DNA of 18,594 nucleotides from Marinilabilia sp964403175 (GCA_964403175.1 CAYOFH010000062.1:1-18594); one strand, 5' to 3'; counted from the stretch's first letter, positions 1-8,182 are shown. The notes: a model not told the origin generated them from the sequence alone. Translations and numbers: made by a program.

Positions 1-23
1 AAAAAAAAATAATAATTTGTAAA

Positions 24-152
24 CTATAGCTTTATGATAAAGTCTCCGGGATTAAAGTAAACTATCTTCGATATAGCGAACCAACCATCCGATTTACTGT
101 TTAGGCTATAAAGAGTTTTTCTGCATTCAGGTAAATATACTGCACTGGACAT
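24..152 (-). CDS. possible small ORF or gene remnant, 42 aa
   Basis: An open frame on the minus strand runs from ATG at 152 to TAG at 24-26. The peptide ends in a hydrophobic/aromatic stretch (GWFAISKIVYFNPGDFIIKL). The same frame is open upstream of the ATG for about 12 more codons, back to a TAA. I do not recognise it. The ending resembles the last strand of some secreted Bacteroidota proteins, but this is only an impression, and an ORF this short can occur by chance. Apart from it, the first 219 bases show only AT-rich sequence that must hold the upstream signals of the oxidoreductase gene. Confidence 0.15.
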   Translation of the reverse strand: MSSAVYLPECRKTLYSLNSKSDGWFAISKIVYFNPGDFIIKL

Positions 153-219
153 TATTTTTTCTTTGAACAATCCCCGGCCTTCATCTCTTTAAAAATAAAA
201 AATCATCAAATTTTAAAAT

Positions 220-1218
220 ATGCAGTCAGAAAAGGTAAAAAAAACAATCAAATGGGGCATCATTGGTTGTGGAAATGTAACAGAATATAAAAGTGGACCG
301 GCATTCAATAAAGTAGAGGGTTCTCAGCTAGTGGCCGTGATGCGGCGCGATGCAGAACTGGCAAAGGATTATGCTCACCGTCATAAGGTACCCCGTTGGT
401 ACAGCGATGCAGATGACCTGATTAATGATAAAGAAGTTAATGCTGTATACATTGCTACACCACCATCAAGTCATGCCATGTATGCCATAAAAGCCATGAA
501 AGCAGGCAAACCAGTCTATGTGGAGAAACCCATGGCAGCTACTTATCAGCAATGTGAAGAGATGAATGCTGTAAGCAAAGAGACGGGGGTACCGCTTTAT
601 GTAGCATATTACCGGCGTACTTTGCCGGGTTTTAAAAAAGTAAAGACACTTCTTGAAGATGGAACCATCGGACAACCGATGCTTGTCAATATAATGTTAA
701 TTCGTCCGCCCCTTCCTGCCGAAACTGATAAAGAAAATCCCAACTGGCGTGTAAAGCCTGATGTTGCAGGAGGAGGTATTTTTTTCGATCTTGCTTCTCA
801 TCAGTTAGACTTCCTTGATTTTATTTTTGGCCCTGTGAAAAAAGTTTCCGGAATAGCCAGAAACTTTGGTCATCTTTACGATGCAGAGGATACCCTAGTT
901 GCTCAAATGGAATTTGAAAACGGGGTAATGGGCAGCGGAACCTGGAGCTTTGTGAGCGATGAATCATCGAAAAGAGACGTTATTGAAATTATAGGTACGA
1001 AAGGTCGCATTGAATTCAGTACTTATGGTCATGAACCTATACTTCTATTTAAAGAGCGCGATTTTTTGGAGTTTCCTTATATTAATCCCGAAAATATTCA
1101 ATACAATCTTATCAGCAATGTGGTGGATGCTCTTCATGGAGATACAGAATGTGTAAGCACAGGAACTACTGCGGCCCGCACCAATCTGGTAATGGAAAAA
1201 ATTGTTTATGAAGGTTAG
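220..1218 (+). CDS. Gfo/Idh/MocA family oxidoreductase
   Basis: This 332-residue protein is an NAD(P)-dependent sugar or polyol dehydrogenase-like enzyme of the Gfo/Idh/MocA family. The N-terminal Rossmann fold carries GIIGCGNV (about residues 13-20). The family EKP motif is at E102-K103-P104; its Lys normally contacts the substrate and nicotinamide. The C-terminal substrate domain has GGGIFFDLASHQLD, with D190 and H194 matching the family D-x-x-x-H catalytic/substrate pattern. There is no signal peptide or Tat motif, so it should be cytoplasmic. The length is normal. The substrate cannot be told from sequence. It stands alone and ends 12 bp before the stop of convergent topB, with no hairpin terminator seen between. 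The ATG at 220 is preceded only by AT-rich sequence without a clear Shine-Dalgarno. Confidence 0.93.
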   Translation: MQSEKVKKTIKWGIIGCGNVTEYKSGPAFNKVEGSQLVAVMRRDAELAKDYAHRHKVPRWYSDADDLINDKEVNAVYIATPPSSHAMYAIKAMKAGKPVYVEKPMAATYQQCEEMNAVSKETGVPLYVAYYRRTLPGFKKVKTLLEDGTIGQPMLVNIMLIRPPLPAETDKENPNWRVKPDVAGGGIFFDLASHQLDFLDFIFGPVKKVSGIARNFGHLYDAEDTLVAQMEFENGVMGSGTWSFVSDESSKRDVIEIIGTKGRIEFSTYGHEPILLFKERDFLEFPYINPENIQYNLISNVVDALHGDTECVSTGTTAARTNLVMEKIVYEG

Positions 1219-1230
1219 GAATTCTATTAA

Positions 1231-3609
1231 TTACTCCAGCACCACCTGATAATTTCCATTCCAGGTAAGGCGTCCCTTTTTCTCTGAACCATCGGACGCT
1301 TTGAAACCTTTCAAGACATTAGTTTTGCCGTTGATTACGAGAGCACCAGCCTGCTTGTCGGTCAGTTTCTTTTCCATAAAAACAAAAGGAATTATCACGC
1401 GGCATCCTTCATGATAGCGGTTACATCCCCAGGCATTTTTACCCTTAATGATGACGCCATGCTCACATTTGGGACATTTCCAGACAGGCGTTTCATCTTT
1501 TTCCAGACGGAGCTGATAATGATCATCGAGTGAAAGAATACCGTCCACCTTTTGGCCGTCCACCTCAAAACCCTTAATGACAGGAGTTTTCCCTTTAGTC
1601 AAAAGATTCTCTATCTGTTTATCGGTTAATTTCTTATTCAGATATTCAAATGGAATCAGGGTTTTACAGCCTTCCCGGTAACGGGTGCACCCCCAGGCCT
1701 TTTTTCCCTTCACCATTTTCCCTTCACCACAGCGGGGACAAGCAATTTTACTATCAGAAGTAGTTTCATTTCCTGATTCTTGTTTTTGGGCGTTTTCCTT
1801 GGCTGCAGCAGCTTTTTTCTGCTCCTCAGTGACTTCAATTTTACGTGCCGAATGATCATTCTTTACCACCTGCACCACTCCTGCCACCATCTCCTTCATT
1901 TCTTCCATAAAAGCCTTCACATCATAGTTACCACGCTCAATGTCACGGAGTTTTTTTTCCCACATACCCGTGAGTTCCACCGACTTAAGCATATCGTTCT
2001 TCACACTGTCGATTAGTTGAATTCCGGTAATAGTAGGAATAAGGTTTTTCCGGTTTTTGGTAATATATCTCCGTTTAAAAAGGGTTTCAATAATTGCTGC
2101 CCTGGTAGAAGGACGTCCAATGCCATTCTCCTTCATCAAATCGCGTAATTCCTCATCGTCCACCTGCTTTCCAGCAGTTTCCATTGCCCTCAGTAAAGTG
2201 GCTTCTGTATAAAGCTTGGGAGGCTGCGTTTCCTTTTCCTGAAGATCGGGCTCGTGAGGCCCTTTCTCCCCTTTTTTAAAATCGGGCAATACATTATCGT
2301 CACCGGATTTTTTAGCTGCCGAATCCTTCTTATATACTTCCCGCCACCCAGGATCAACGATCTGCTTTCCTGAAGTTTTAAACTTTACCTTATCGACCTT
2401 TCCCTCTACAGTGGTGGTAGAAATGGTGGCATCGGGCCAGAAAGCTGCAATGAACCTGCGGGTTACCGTATCAAAAACCAGTTTCTCATTTCGGCTAAGA
2501 TTTGCAGGTATCTGCCCGGTGGGAATGATAGCATGGTGATCGGTAACCTTATTGTTGTCAAAAACCTTTTTGGATTTTCTTATTTTCTTATCAAGCAATG
2601 GAGCAGTAAGAGATTCATATGGCTTAAGTCCTTTTAAGGTGGATCCTATTTTAGGATACATATCGTCACTCAGATAGGTGGTATCCACACGTGGATACGT
2701 GGTGGCCTTCTTTTCATAAAGAGACTGAATCAGTTTAAGGGTTTCATCAGCAGAAAACCCGAAGCGTTTGTTACATTCCACCTGCAAAGCAGTCAGATCA
2801 AACAAACGCGGAGGAGCTTCTTTACCTTTTTTCCGGTTAAAATTGGTAATCTCGAACTCCTTGTCTTTGATAAGCTCCATTGCCTCCAGCGCTTCTTCTT
2901 TTTTGAAGAATTTTCCGCTGGTGGCCGAAAATACAACTTCTTTATATGTGGTTTTTAGTTCCCAGTAGGTCTGGGGTACAAAGTTCTCTATTTCCTTATG
3001 CCGATCCACAATCAGCGCCAGTGTGGGCGTTTGTACACGTCCGATGGAGAGTACCTGTCCCTGCTGACCATATTTTAAAGTATAAAGCCGGGTGGCATTG
3101 ATGCCCAGGAGCCAGTCTCCGATTGCCCGCATGCTTCCGGCTGCATATAACCGGTCAAATTCCTTGGCATCGCGCAGTTTGGCAAACCCGTCTTTAAGCG
3201 CATCTTCAGTCAGTGACGAAACCCACAAACGCTTTACCGGACAGGTACAATTAGCTTTCTGAAGCACCCACCGTTGAATTACTTCACCTTCCTGCCCTGC
3301 ATCACCGCAATTAATTACCTCTTCAGCCTTCTCCACCAACTGACTGATGGTACGAAACTGCTTTACCACCCCCTGATTGGTCAGCAGTTTGATACCAAAT
3401 TTAGCCGGCATCATAGGCAGTGAATGCATCCGCCAGCGTTTCCATTCAGGAGAATAATCGTGGGGTTCCTTGAGTGTACACAAATGACCGAATGTCCAGG
3501 TTATCTGAAAGTTATTTCCCTCAAAATAGCCGTCGCGTTGGTTTTTAGCTCCCAACACACGTGCAATTTCTCTGGCCACACTGGGTTTCTCGGCAATACA
3601 GACCTTCAT
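1231..3609 (-). CDS. topB: DNA topoisomerase III (type IA), duplicated C-terminal module
   Basis: A 792-residue type IA topoisomerase that cleaves and passes single DNA strands during decatenation and recombination. The start at 3609 is chosen because MKVCIAEKPSVAREIARVLG is the usual N-terminus; the frame is open to 3723, but that 38-residue extension has no family resemblance. Toprim residues are E7 and D103-A-G-Q-E-G-E109; the usual DxDREGE is here DAGQEGE. SIGRVQTPTLALIVDRHKEI follows at about 188-207, and the active-site Tyr is Y305 in TYPRVDT. The C-terminus carries two similar modules of about 80 residues (624-703 and 712-792), each with a CPxC...GC...GC pattern and a shared KKLTDKQ stretch. 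This makes the protein longer than single-module relatives. It is convergent with the oxidoreductase. A plasmid or conjugative-element TopB is an alternative, but no mobilisation genes are nearby. Confidence 0.95.
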   Translation of the reverse strand: MKVCIAEKPSVAREIARVLGAKNQRDGYFEGNNFQITWTFGHLCTLKEPHDYSPEWKRWRMHSLPMMPAKFGIKLLTNQGVVKQFRTISQLVEKAEEVINCGDAGQEGEVIQRWVLQKANCTCPVKRLWVSSLTEDALKDGFAKLRDAKEFDRLYAAGSMRAIGDWLLGINATRLYTLKYGQQGQVLSIGRVQTPTLALIVDRHKEIENFVPQTYWELKTTYKEVVFSATSGKFFKKEEALEAMELIKDKEFEITNFNRKKGKEAPPRLFDLTALQVECNKRFGFSADETLKLIQSLYEKKATTYPRVDTTYLSDDMYPKIGSTLKGLKPYESLTAPLLDKKIRKSKKVFDNNKVTDHHAIIPTGQIPANLSRNEKLVFDTVTRRFIAAFWPDATISTTTVEGKVDKVKFKTSGKQIVDPGWREVYKKDSAAKKSGDDNVLPDFKKGEKGPHEPDLQEKETQPPKLYTEATLLRAMETAGKQVDDEELRDLMKENGIGRPSTRAAIIETLFKRRYITKNRKNLIPTITGIQLIDSVKNDMLKSVELTGMWEKKLRDIERGNYDVKAFMEEMKEMVAGVVQVVKNDHSARKIEVTEEQKKAAAAKENAQKQESGNETTSDSKIACPRCGEGKMVKGKKAWGCTRYREGCKTLIPFEYLNKKLTDKQIENLLTKGKTPVIKGFEVDGQKVDGILSLDDHYQLRLEKDETPVWKCPKCEHGVIIKGKNAWGCNRYHEGCRVIIPFVFMEKKLTDKQAGALVINGKTNVLKGFKASDGSEKKGRLTWNGNYQVVLE

Positions 3610-3738
3610 ATAGCGGATGATTGTGATGATGTAGTGCGAAGATAATGAAATGATTTTTAAAATATCGCCATGCACCAGTACAGGATAAAGGTATCTTTTT
3701 CCTTTACCCGATTTAGTGCCCATCTATAAAGTCGGGAA

Positions 3739-3878
3739 AGTGTCTTAGTTATTATGTTTCTGGTAAGAAGGTGCCCGTTGCAAGGCTTGCGAAGCCGCCA
3801 AAAACGGAGTTTACTTGAGTAAATGAGTATTTTGGCGGCAAGTGTAACGACGAAAATAGTACTTTATGGACAGACACT
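3739..3878. repeat. MITE-like inverted-repeat element
   Basis: About 140 bp of noncoding sequence bounded by AGTGTCT (3739-3745) and its inverse AGACACT (3872-3878). Next to each end, in inverted orientation, is ATAAAGT/ACTTTAT. The centre holds a strong stem: GCCGCCAAAA (3794-3803) with TTTTGGCGGC (3830-3839), and inside it TTTACT/AGTAAA around a 2-nt loop. The symmetric build and the lack of an ORF suggest a miniature transposable element or a mobile intergenic repeat. No target-site duplication could be established. The rest of the 3724-4085 gap (about 3886-4085) is AT-rich and shows no gene or terminator that I can support. Confidence 0.4.
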
Positions 3879-4085
3879 ATTTAACCTTGAAAAATGTGCC
3901 GTTATCCATTACATGAAAATATGCTCATATTCACATCCTTTTAATACCTGTTGAAAATATTTTGGACGTTTTCCCTTCAGCTTAGAAGTCTATATTTTTT
4001 GTATGTAAATGAAGGCTGTTTAAAATTAAGAAGTTTAAAACCAACTATGTTTCACTCAATATAAAAGCAAAAAGAACTCAAATCT

Positions 4086-4526
4086 CTATTGCAAGGTAAA
4101 GTTTACAGGAAGAATCATCAAAGATCTTACTTCTCTGCCATCAACTTTTCCGGGATTCCAAGGGGGCATTTGCCGTACCAATTCGACCGCTGCCTTTTCA
4201 AGATGTCCATCATATTTGTTGGTTGCCTGAACAGCATTAAAAGAACCGTCTTTTTCGATAATAAATAACACATAAACCATACCCTGGATTGCATTCTGTT
4301 GTGAAGCAACAGGATATTTCAGATTTTCGGCGAAATATTTTCTAAATGCAGTTTTTCCTCCTGGGAAGCCAGGATTCTCATCCACCTCCCAATAAAGATC
4401 GGTTGTATCAGAGTCAGCCAGGAATTTTTCCAGCTCTTCGGGTATTTCGGCTTTAGCCGCAAAACTAAAAAATAAGAAAAAGGTAAGAAATAATAATGCA
4501 GATAAGAAGAAGGTTTTACTTTTCAT
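4086..4526 (-). CDS. periplasmic TonB C-terminal domain protein
   Basis: A 146-residue protein. It has a Lys-containing N-terminus, a long hydrophobic stretch (about 6-24) and a plausible signal peptidase site after AKA (residue 26). From about residue 50 to the end it matches the TonB C-terminal fold: FPGG...FRKYFAENLKYP, then GMVYVLFIIEKDGSF, then a helix with AAVELVRQMPPWNPGK and a final strand. Full TonB proteins have an uncleaved anchor and a Pro-rich spacer; this one has neither. It is therefore more likely a free periplasmic domain than an energy transducer acting with ExbBD. Bacteroidota carry many such short TonB-C proteins of unclear role. It is a single gene, with no exbBD or TonB-dependent receptor in the window. 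Confidence 0.82.
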   Translation of the reverse strand: MKSKTFFLSALLFLTFFLFFSFAAKAEIPEELEKFLADSDTTDLYWEVDENPGFPGGKTAFRKYFAENLKYPVASQQNAIQGMVYVLFIIEKDGSFNAVQATNKYDGHLEKAAVELVRQMPPWNPGKVDGREVRSLMILPVNFTLQ

Positions 4527-4726
4527 TACTGTTTTGCGGTTAGGTTAATATTTACAATTAAAGACTTTTATTAAAGTATCTATTTTCATGGATAAAGATA
4601 GGTAATTCGGCACAAACAGACGAAAAAAGAGCATTTTTTCTATAAAAAAAATGGATTCTACAAGTAAAAGGCAAACCTTTTTTAAGCATCTTTAATAAAA
4701 GACAAGAACCTCCAACACCTATTATT

Positions 4727-4758
4727 ATTGGTCTGTGAAGTAAATAGATCTAATTTTG
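4727..4758 (+). promoter_or_regulatory. Bacteroidota-type promoter of the SulP gene
   Basis: ATTG at 4727-4730 (-33-like) is followed after 20 bp by TAATTTTG at 4751-4758, an exact match to the TAnnTTTG -7 consensus. The spacing fits the 19-21 bp typical of Bacteroides sigma-ABfr promoters. Transcription would start near 4765, leaving a leader of about 37 nt before the ATG at 4802. Confidence 0.6.
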
Positions 4759-4801
4759 CAAATTCTTAAAACCAAGTATCCATTTTATTTCTTTCAATTC
4801 A

Positions 4802-6331
4802 ATGAAGCAATTATTCGACCTGTTTAATTTCACCCAAAAAGTAAATTACAAAACAGAAATTCTTTCAGGAATCACAGTTGCGCTTGCACTTGTTCCCGAG
4901 GCTGTTGCCTTTGCTCTTATAGCAGGACTATCCCCTTTAACCGGTCTCTACGCAGCATTTGTAATGGGATTGGTTACCTCCATTTTTGGCGGACGCCCCG
5001 GTATGATATCAGGAGCAACAGGAGCAATCGCAGTAGTCATCGTTTCTCTCGCTCACAGCCATGGTGTAGAATACGTTTTCGCAACTGTTGTTCTGGCCGG
5101 ACTGATACAAATGGCGGCAGGATTTCTGAAGCTGGGGAAACTCATTCGGCTTGTACCGCACCCTGTGATTTTTGGGTTTGTAAACGGGCTGGCCATCATT
5201 ATTTTTATGTCGCAGCTGGGACAATTTAAAGACCCCTCGGGCAACTGGCTTACCGGAGAAACACTCTATATACTACTGGGTCTCGTCCTGCTGACCATGC
5301 TCATTATCTGGGGGCTCCCCAGAATCACAAAGGCAGTTCCCGCCTCACTGGTGGCTATTCTGGTGGTTTTTGGAGTTGTTGCTTTGTTCAATATTGACAC
5401 CCGAACCGTGGGGGACTTAGCTTCTATCAAAGGCGGATTCCCACCTTTTCATATTCCTGATATCCCTTTCAGTTTTGAAACGCTGGAAATCATATTCCCT
5501 TACGCAGCCATTGTCGCCGGTGTCGGCCTCATTGAAAGCCTGCTGACCCTCGATATTGTGGATGAAATTACAGAAACCCGCGGAAGCGGAAACAAGGAAG
5601 CTGTAGCACAAGGTGCAGCCAATATGCTTTCAGGCGTTTTTTCAGGAATGGGCGGATGTGCCATGATTGGCCAGAGCTTAATCAACACCTCAAACGGGGC
5701 ACGCGCCCGTCTGTCAGGAATTGTTGCTGCTATAATGCTGCTTGTATTCGTGATGTTCGGCTCCGGACTGATTGAAAAAGTTCCCATGGCGGCGCTGACA
5801 GGTCTGATGATCATGGTAGCCGTAGGAACCTTTGAATGGGCCAGCCTGCGTACTTTTGGTAAAATGCCAAGATCCGATCTTTTCGTGATGGTAACAGTAA
5901 CAGTGGTTACCGTATTTCTGCACAATCTTGCTTTGGCCGTTATTATCGGAGTCATTATCGCCGCTCTGGTCTTTGCGTGGGACAATGCCAAACGTATCCG
6001 GGCACGCAAGCGCTTCGACGAGAACGGCGTCAAACACTATGAAATATACGGCCCCCTGTTTTTTGGATCTACCAGTGCTTTCAGCGAAAAATTTGATGTG
6101 CAAAATGATCCGGAAGAAGTCATTATTGACTTTGCCGAGAGTCGTGTAGTGGACATGTCAGCAATTGAAGCGCTGAACAAAATTACTGAGCGCTACCTAA
6201 AGGTGGGTAAAAAAGTTCATCTGAAACACCTTAGTCCTGACTGCCGCAAACTACTTCAAAACGCAGAAGACATCATTGATGTAAATGTAATGGAGGATCC
6301 CACTTACAAGGTAATGGTAAATAAAATATAG
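4802..6331 (+). CDS. SulP family inorganic anion transporter with STAS domain
   Basis: A 509-residue inner-membrane anion transporter of the SulP/SLC26 family. The N-terminal two thirds are strongly hydrophobic, with roughly 10-12 membrane segments. They include the SulP pattern VPEAVAFALIAGLSPLTGLY (residues 31-50), then GGRPGMISGATGAIAVV, VPHPVIFGFVNGLAI, and GGCAMIGQSLINTSNGARAR. The cytoplasmic tail from about residue 410 is a STAS domain: a short beta strand, the FGS...F stretch and VVDMSAIEAL, where the loop Ser of STAS domains lies. The length is normal. Likely substrates are sulfate or bicarbonate; the sequence alone does not decide, and no carbonic anhydrase or sulfur-assimilation gene is adjacent. 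It is monocistronic, with its own promoter upstream and a strong terminator 30 bp after the stop. Confidence 0.94.
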   Translation: MKQLFDLFNFTQKVNYKTEILSGITVALALVPEAVAFALIAGLSPLTGLYAAFVMGLVTSIFGGRPGMISGATGAIAVVIVSLAHSHGVEYVFATVVLAGLIQMAAGFLKLGKLIRLVPHPVIFGFVNGLAIIIFMSQLGQFKDPSGNWLTGETLYILLGLVLLTMLIIWGLPRITKAVPASLVAILVVFGVVALFNIDTRTVGDLASIKGGFPPFHIPDIPFSFETLEIIFPYAAIVAGVGLIESLLTLDIVDEITETRGSGNKEAVAQGAANMLSGVFSGMGGCAMIGQSLINTSNGARARLSGIVAAIMLLVFVMFGSGLIEKVPMAALTGLMIMVAVGTFEWASLRTFGKMPRSDLFVMVTVTVVTVFLHNLALAVIIGVIIAALVFAWDNAKRIRARKRFDENGVKHYEIYGPLFFGSTSAFSEKFDVQNDPEEVIIDFAESRVVDMSAIEALNKITERYLKVGKKVHLKHLSPDCRKLLQNAEDIIDVNVMEDPTYKVMVNKI

Positions 6332-6360
6332 AGGCAGAATGAAATCTGCACCAAACAGAA

Positions 6361-6397
6361 GGGCTGTCCAATTATTTTTTGGACAGCCCCTTTTTTT
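6361..6397 (+). terminator. rho-independent terminator after the SulP gene
   Basis: A perfect 11-bp stem (GGGCTGTCCAA at 6361-6371 with TTGGACAGCCC at 6379-6389) has a 7-nt loop and is followed by a C and seven T (6391-6397). It lies 30 bp past the SulP stop and 25 bp before the stop of the convergent ABC-F gene. The minus strand lacks an equally good U-tract, so it should act mainly on the plus strand. Confidence 0.9.
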
Positions 6398-6421
6398 GGT
6401 GCGGTTCAGAAACTGCTCCCA

Positions 6422-8038
6422 CTATCGATACATCTCTTCTCGCAGGGCAGCTATATTCTCATCAGTAACGTAATCATCGTAATCCATCATTTTATCGATT
6501 ATGCCTTTAGGGGTAATCTCAATGATGCGGTTGCAAACCGAATGAATGAATTCGTGGTCATGTGAACTCATCAGGATGTTTCCTTTAAAATTGATAAGGG
6601 TATTGTTGAATGCCTGAATGGTTTCCAGATCGAGGTGATTGGTTGGATTATCAAGCATCATGACATTGGCATTGCGCAACATCATACGCGAAATCATACA
6701 ACGCATCTTCTCACCTCCCGACAAAACATTTACTTTTTTATGGATATCCTCTCCGGAGAAAAGCATTTTACCCAGATAACCTCTTAAAAAATCTTCTTTC
6801 GTATCATCAGAATATAAGGCAAGCCAGTCAACCAATGAATAATCTCCCTGAAAAAACTCGCTGTTCTCCATAGGAAGGTATGCAGTAGTAATAGTAATGC
6901 CCCAATTGTATGAACCTGCGTCAGGTTTCATACGATTATTCAGAATCTCAAACAAGGCGGTTGTTACCTGCGAACTGCGGGAAAGAAAAACAATCTTGTC
7001 ATCCTTCTCAACAGTAAAATTCAGATCATTCAACAATGGAGTACCATCTTCAGCTTTTTTGCTGAGACCTGAAACCGTCAGAATACTGTTACCGGTTTCG
7101 CGATCGGGAGTGAAAATAATACCGGGATAACGACGTGTGGATGGTTGAATTTCCTCCACATTAAGTTTCTCCAGCATCTTCCGGCGACTGGTAGCCTGTT
7201 TTGATTTGGCCACATTGGCACTGAAGCGCTGAATGAACTCCTGAAGCTCTTTCTTCTTCTCCTCGGCCTTTTTATTCTGGGTTGACTGCTGACGAAGTGC
7301 CAGCTGACTACTCTGATACCAGAAAGTATAGTTACCTGAAAAGAGCTGTACCTTTCCGTAATCAATATCCACAATGTGTGTACAAACAGAATCAAGAAAG
7401 TGGCGATCGTGGGATACCACCAACAACGTATTGTCAAAATTGGCCAGATAATTCTCCAGCCAGCGGACAGTTTCCAAATCAAGGTCGTTGGTAGGCTCAT
7501 CGAGCAAAAGGTTATCGGGCTTTCCAAATAAAGCCTGTGCAAGTAAAACCTTAACTTTTTCCTTGCCGTTCAGCTCATTCATCTGCTTATAATGCAAATC
7601 CTCTCTGATGCCCAGACCACTAAGCAGCATAGCCGCATCACTCTCGGCATTCCAGCCATCCATCTCGGCAAATTGCTCTTCAAGTTCAGAAGCACGCATG
7701 CCATCTTCTTCCGAAAAATCGGGTTTAGCATAAATGGCATCTTTCTCTTTACTGATTTCCCAGAGTTTCTCGTGTCCCATCAAAACTGTTTCCAGCACCT
7801 GATTCTGGTCAAAAGCATGGTGATCCTGACGCAAAACAGACAAACGCTCTCCGGGGCCCATTTCTACACGTCCCCGGGTGGAATCAAGTTCGCCACTAAT
7901 CAACCGCATCAAGGTAGATTTTCCTGCGCCGTTGGCCCCGATAACCCCATAGCAGTTGCCTGGAGTAAACTTTACATTAACATCCTGAAAAAGAAATTTT
8001 TTGCCAAACTGAATGGCGAGATTGGAAACTGTAATCAT
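6422..8038 (-). CDS. ABC-F family ATPase (YbiT-like), one degenerate ATP site
   Basis: A 538-residue soluble tandem-ABC protein of the ABC-F class, which act on ribosomes as translation factors or antibiotic-protection proteins. There are no membrane segments. NBD1 has Walker A GANGAGKST (34-42), Walker B ending D180-E181 and H210, but its signature is LNGKE (156-160) instead of LSGGE. The charged linker at about 240-310 is the ABC-F interdomain arm that reaches the tRNA/peptidyl-transferase region in known members. In NBD2 the Walker A position is SRSSQVTTA (353-361), without the P-loop Gly and Lys, and Walker B ends D463-N464 without the catalytic Glu. Its signature LSGGE (439-443) and H493 are intact. 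One composite site is therefore complete and the other lost on both faces. It resembles YbiT/Uup-type housekeeping ABC-F proteins more than a specific resistance determinant. The leader is described separately. Confidence 0.93.
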   Translation of the reverse strand: MITVSNLAIQFGKKFLFQDVNVKFTPGNCYGVIGANGAGKSTLMRLISGELDSTRGRVEMGPGERLSVLRQDHHAFDQNQVLETVLMGHEKLWEISKEKDAIYAKPDFSEEDGMRASELEEQFAEMDGWNAESDAAMLLSGLGIREDLHYKQMNELNGKEKVKVLLAQALFGKPDNLLLDEPTNDLDLETVRWLENYLANFDNTLLVVSHDRHFLDSVCTHIVDIDYGKVQLFSGNYTFWYQSSQLALRQQSTQNKKAEEKKKELQEFIQRFSANVAKSKQATSRRKMLEKLNVEEIQPSTRRYPGIIFTPDRETGNSILTVSGLSKKAEDGTPLLNDLNFTVEKDDKIVFLSRSSQVTTALFEILNNRMKPDAGSYNWGITITTAYLPMENSEFFQGDYSLVDWLALYSDDTKEDFLRGYLGKMLFSGEDIHKKVNVLSGGEKMRCMISRMMLRNANVMMLDNPTNHLDLETIQAFNNTLINFKGNILMSSHDHEFIHSVCNRIIEITPKGIIDKMMDYDDYVTDENIAALREEMYR

Positions 8039-8101
8039 TGAAAAAATTTATTAGATAAAATCGGAACCATATAAGGTTTTTATCTTTTATTTATACATTC
8101 T

Positions 8102-8135
8102 AAAAAATACGGCCCATTATAATACCTATGCCGTA
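8102..8135 (-). terminator. terminator-like hairpin in the ABC-F leader (possible attenuator)
   Basis: Read on the minus strand, TACGGC (8135-8130) pairs with GCCGTA (8113-8108) across a 16-nt loop, and six U follow (8107-8102). It lies about 63 nt upstream of the ABC-F start codon and inside the predicted leader. The stem is short (6 bp), so termination would be partial or conditional. It lies directly downstream of a mini-ORF, an arrangement compatible with attenuation. Confidence 0.4.
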
Positions 8136-8155
8136 AAAAACTGTAATAATTTACT

Positions 8156-8182
8156 TTACCCCTGCAATCCAATGTTTCGCAT
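8156..8182 (-). CDS. possible leader peptide MRNIGLQG upstream of the ABC-F gene
   Basis: ATG at 8182 begins an eight-codon ORF ending in TAA (8156-8158), preceded by AGGGAAGAA, a purine-rich Shine-Dalgarno-like stretch. It sits in the predicted transcript between the -7 element (8252-8259) and the terminator-like hairpin (8102-8135). A 7-bp perfect inverted repeat, CTGCAAT (8162-8168) and ATTGCAG (8200-8206), would fold the ribosome site and start codon of this mini-ORF into a loop. Position and context suggest a leader peptide, but a chance ORF of eight codons cannot be excluded. Confidence 0.3.
   Translation of the reverse strand: MRNIGLQG

Noticed and set aside
3610..3723. 38-codon N-terminal extension of TopB
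   Set aside because: It is open in frame but precedes the conserved N-terminus, contains no family sequence and is better explained as the upstream region.
5500..6103. Long minus-strand ORFs inside the SulP gene (177 and 129 codons)
   Set aside because: They are antisense shadows of a well-conserved membrane protein gene, with no recognisable protein features.
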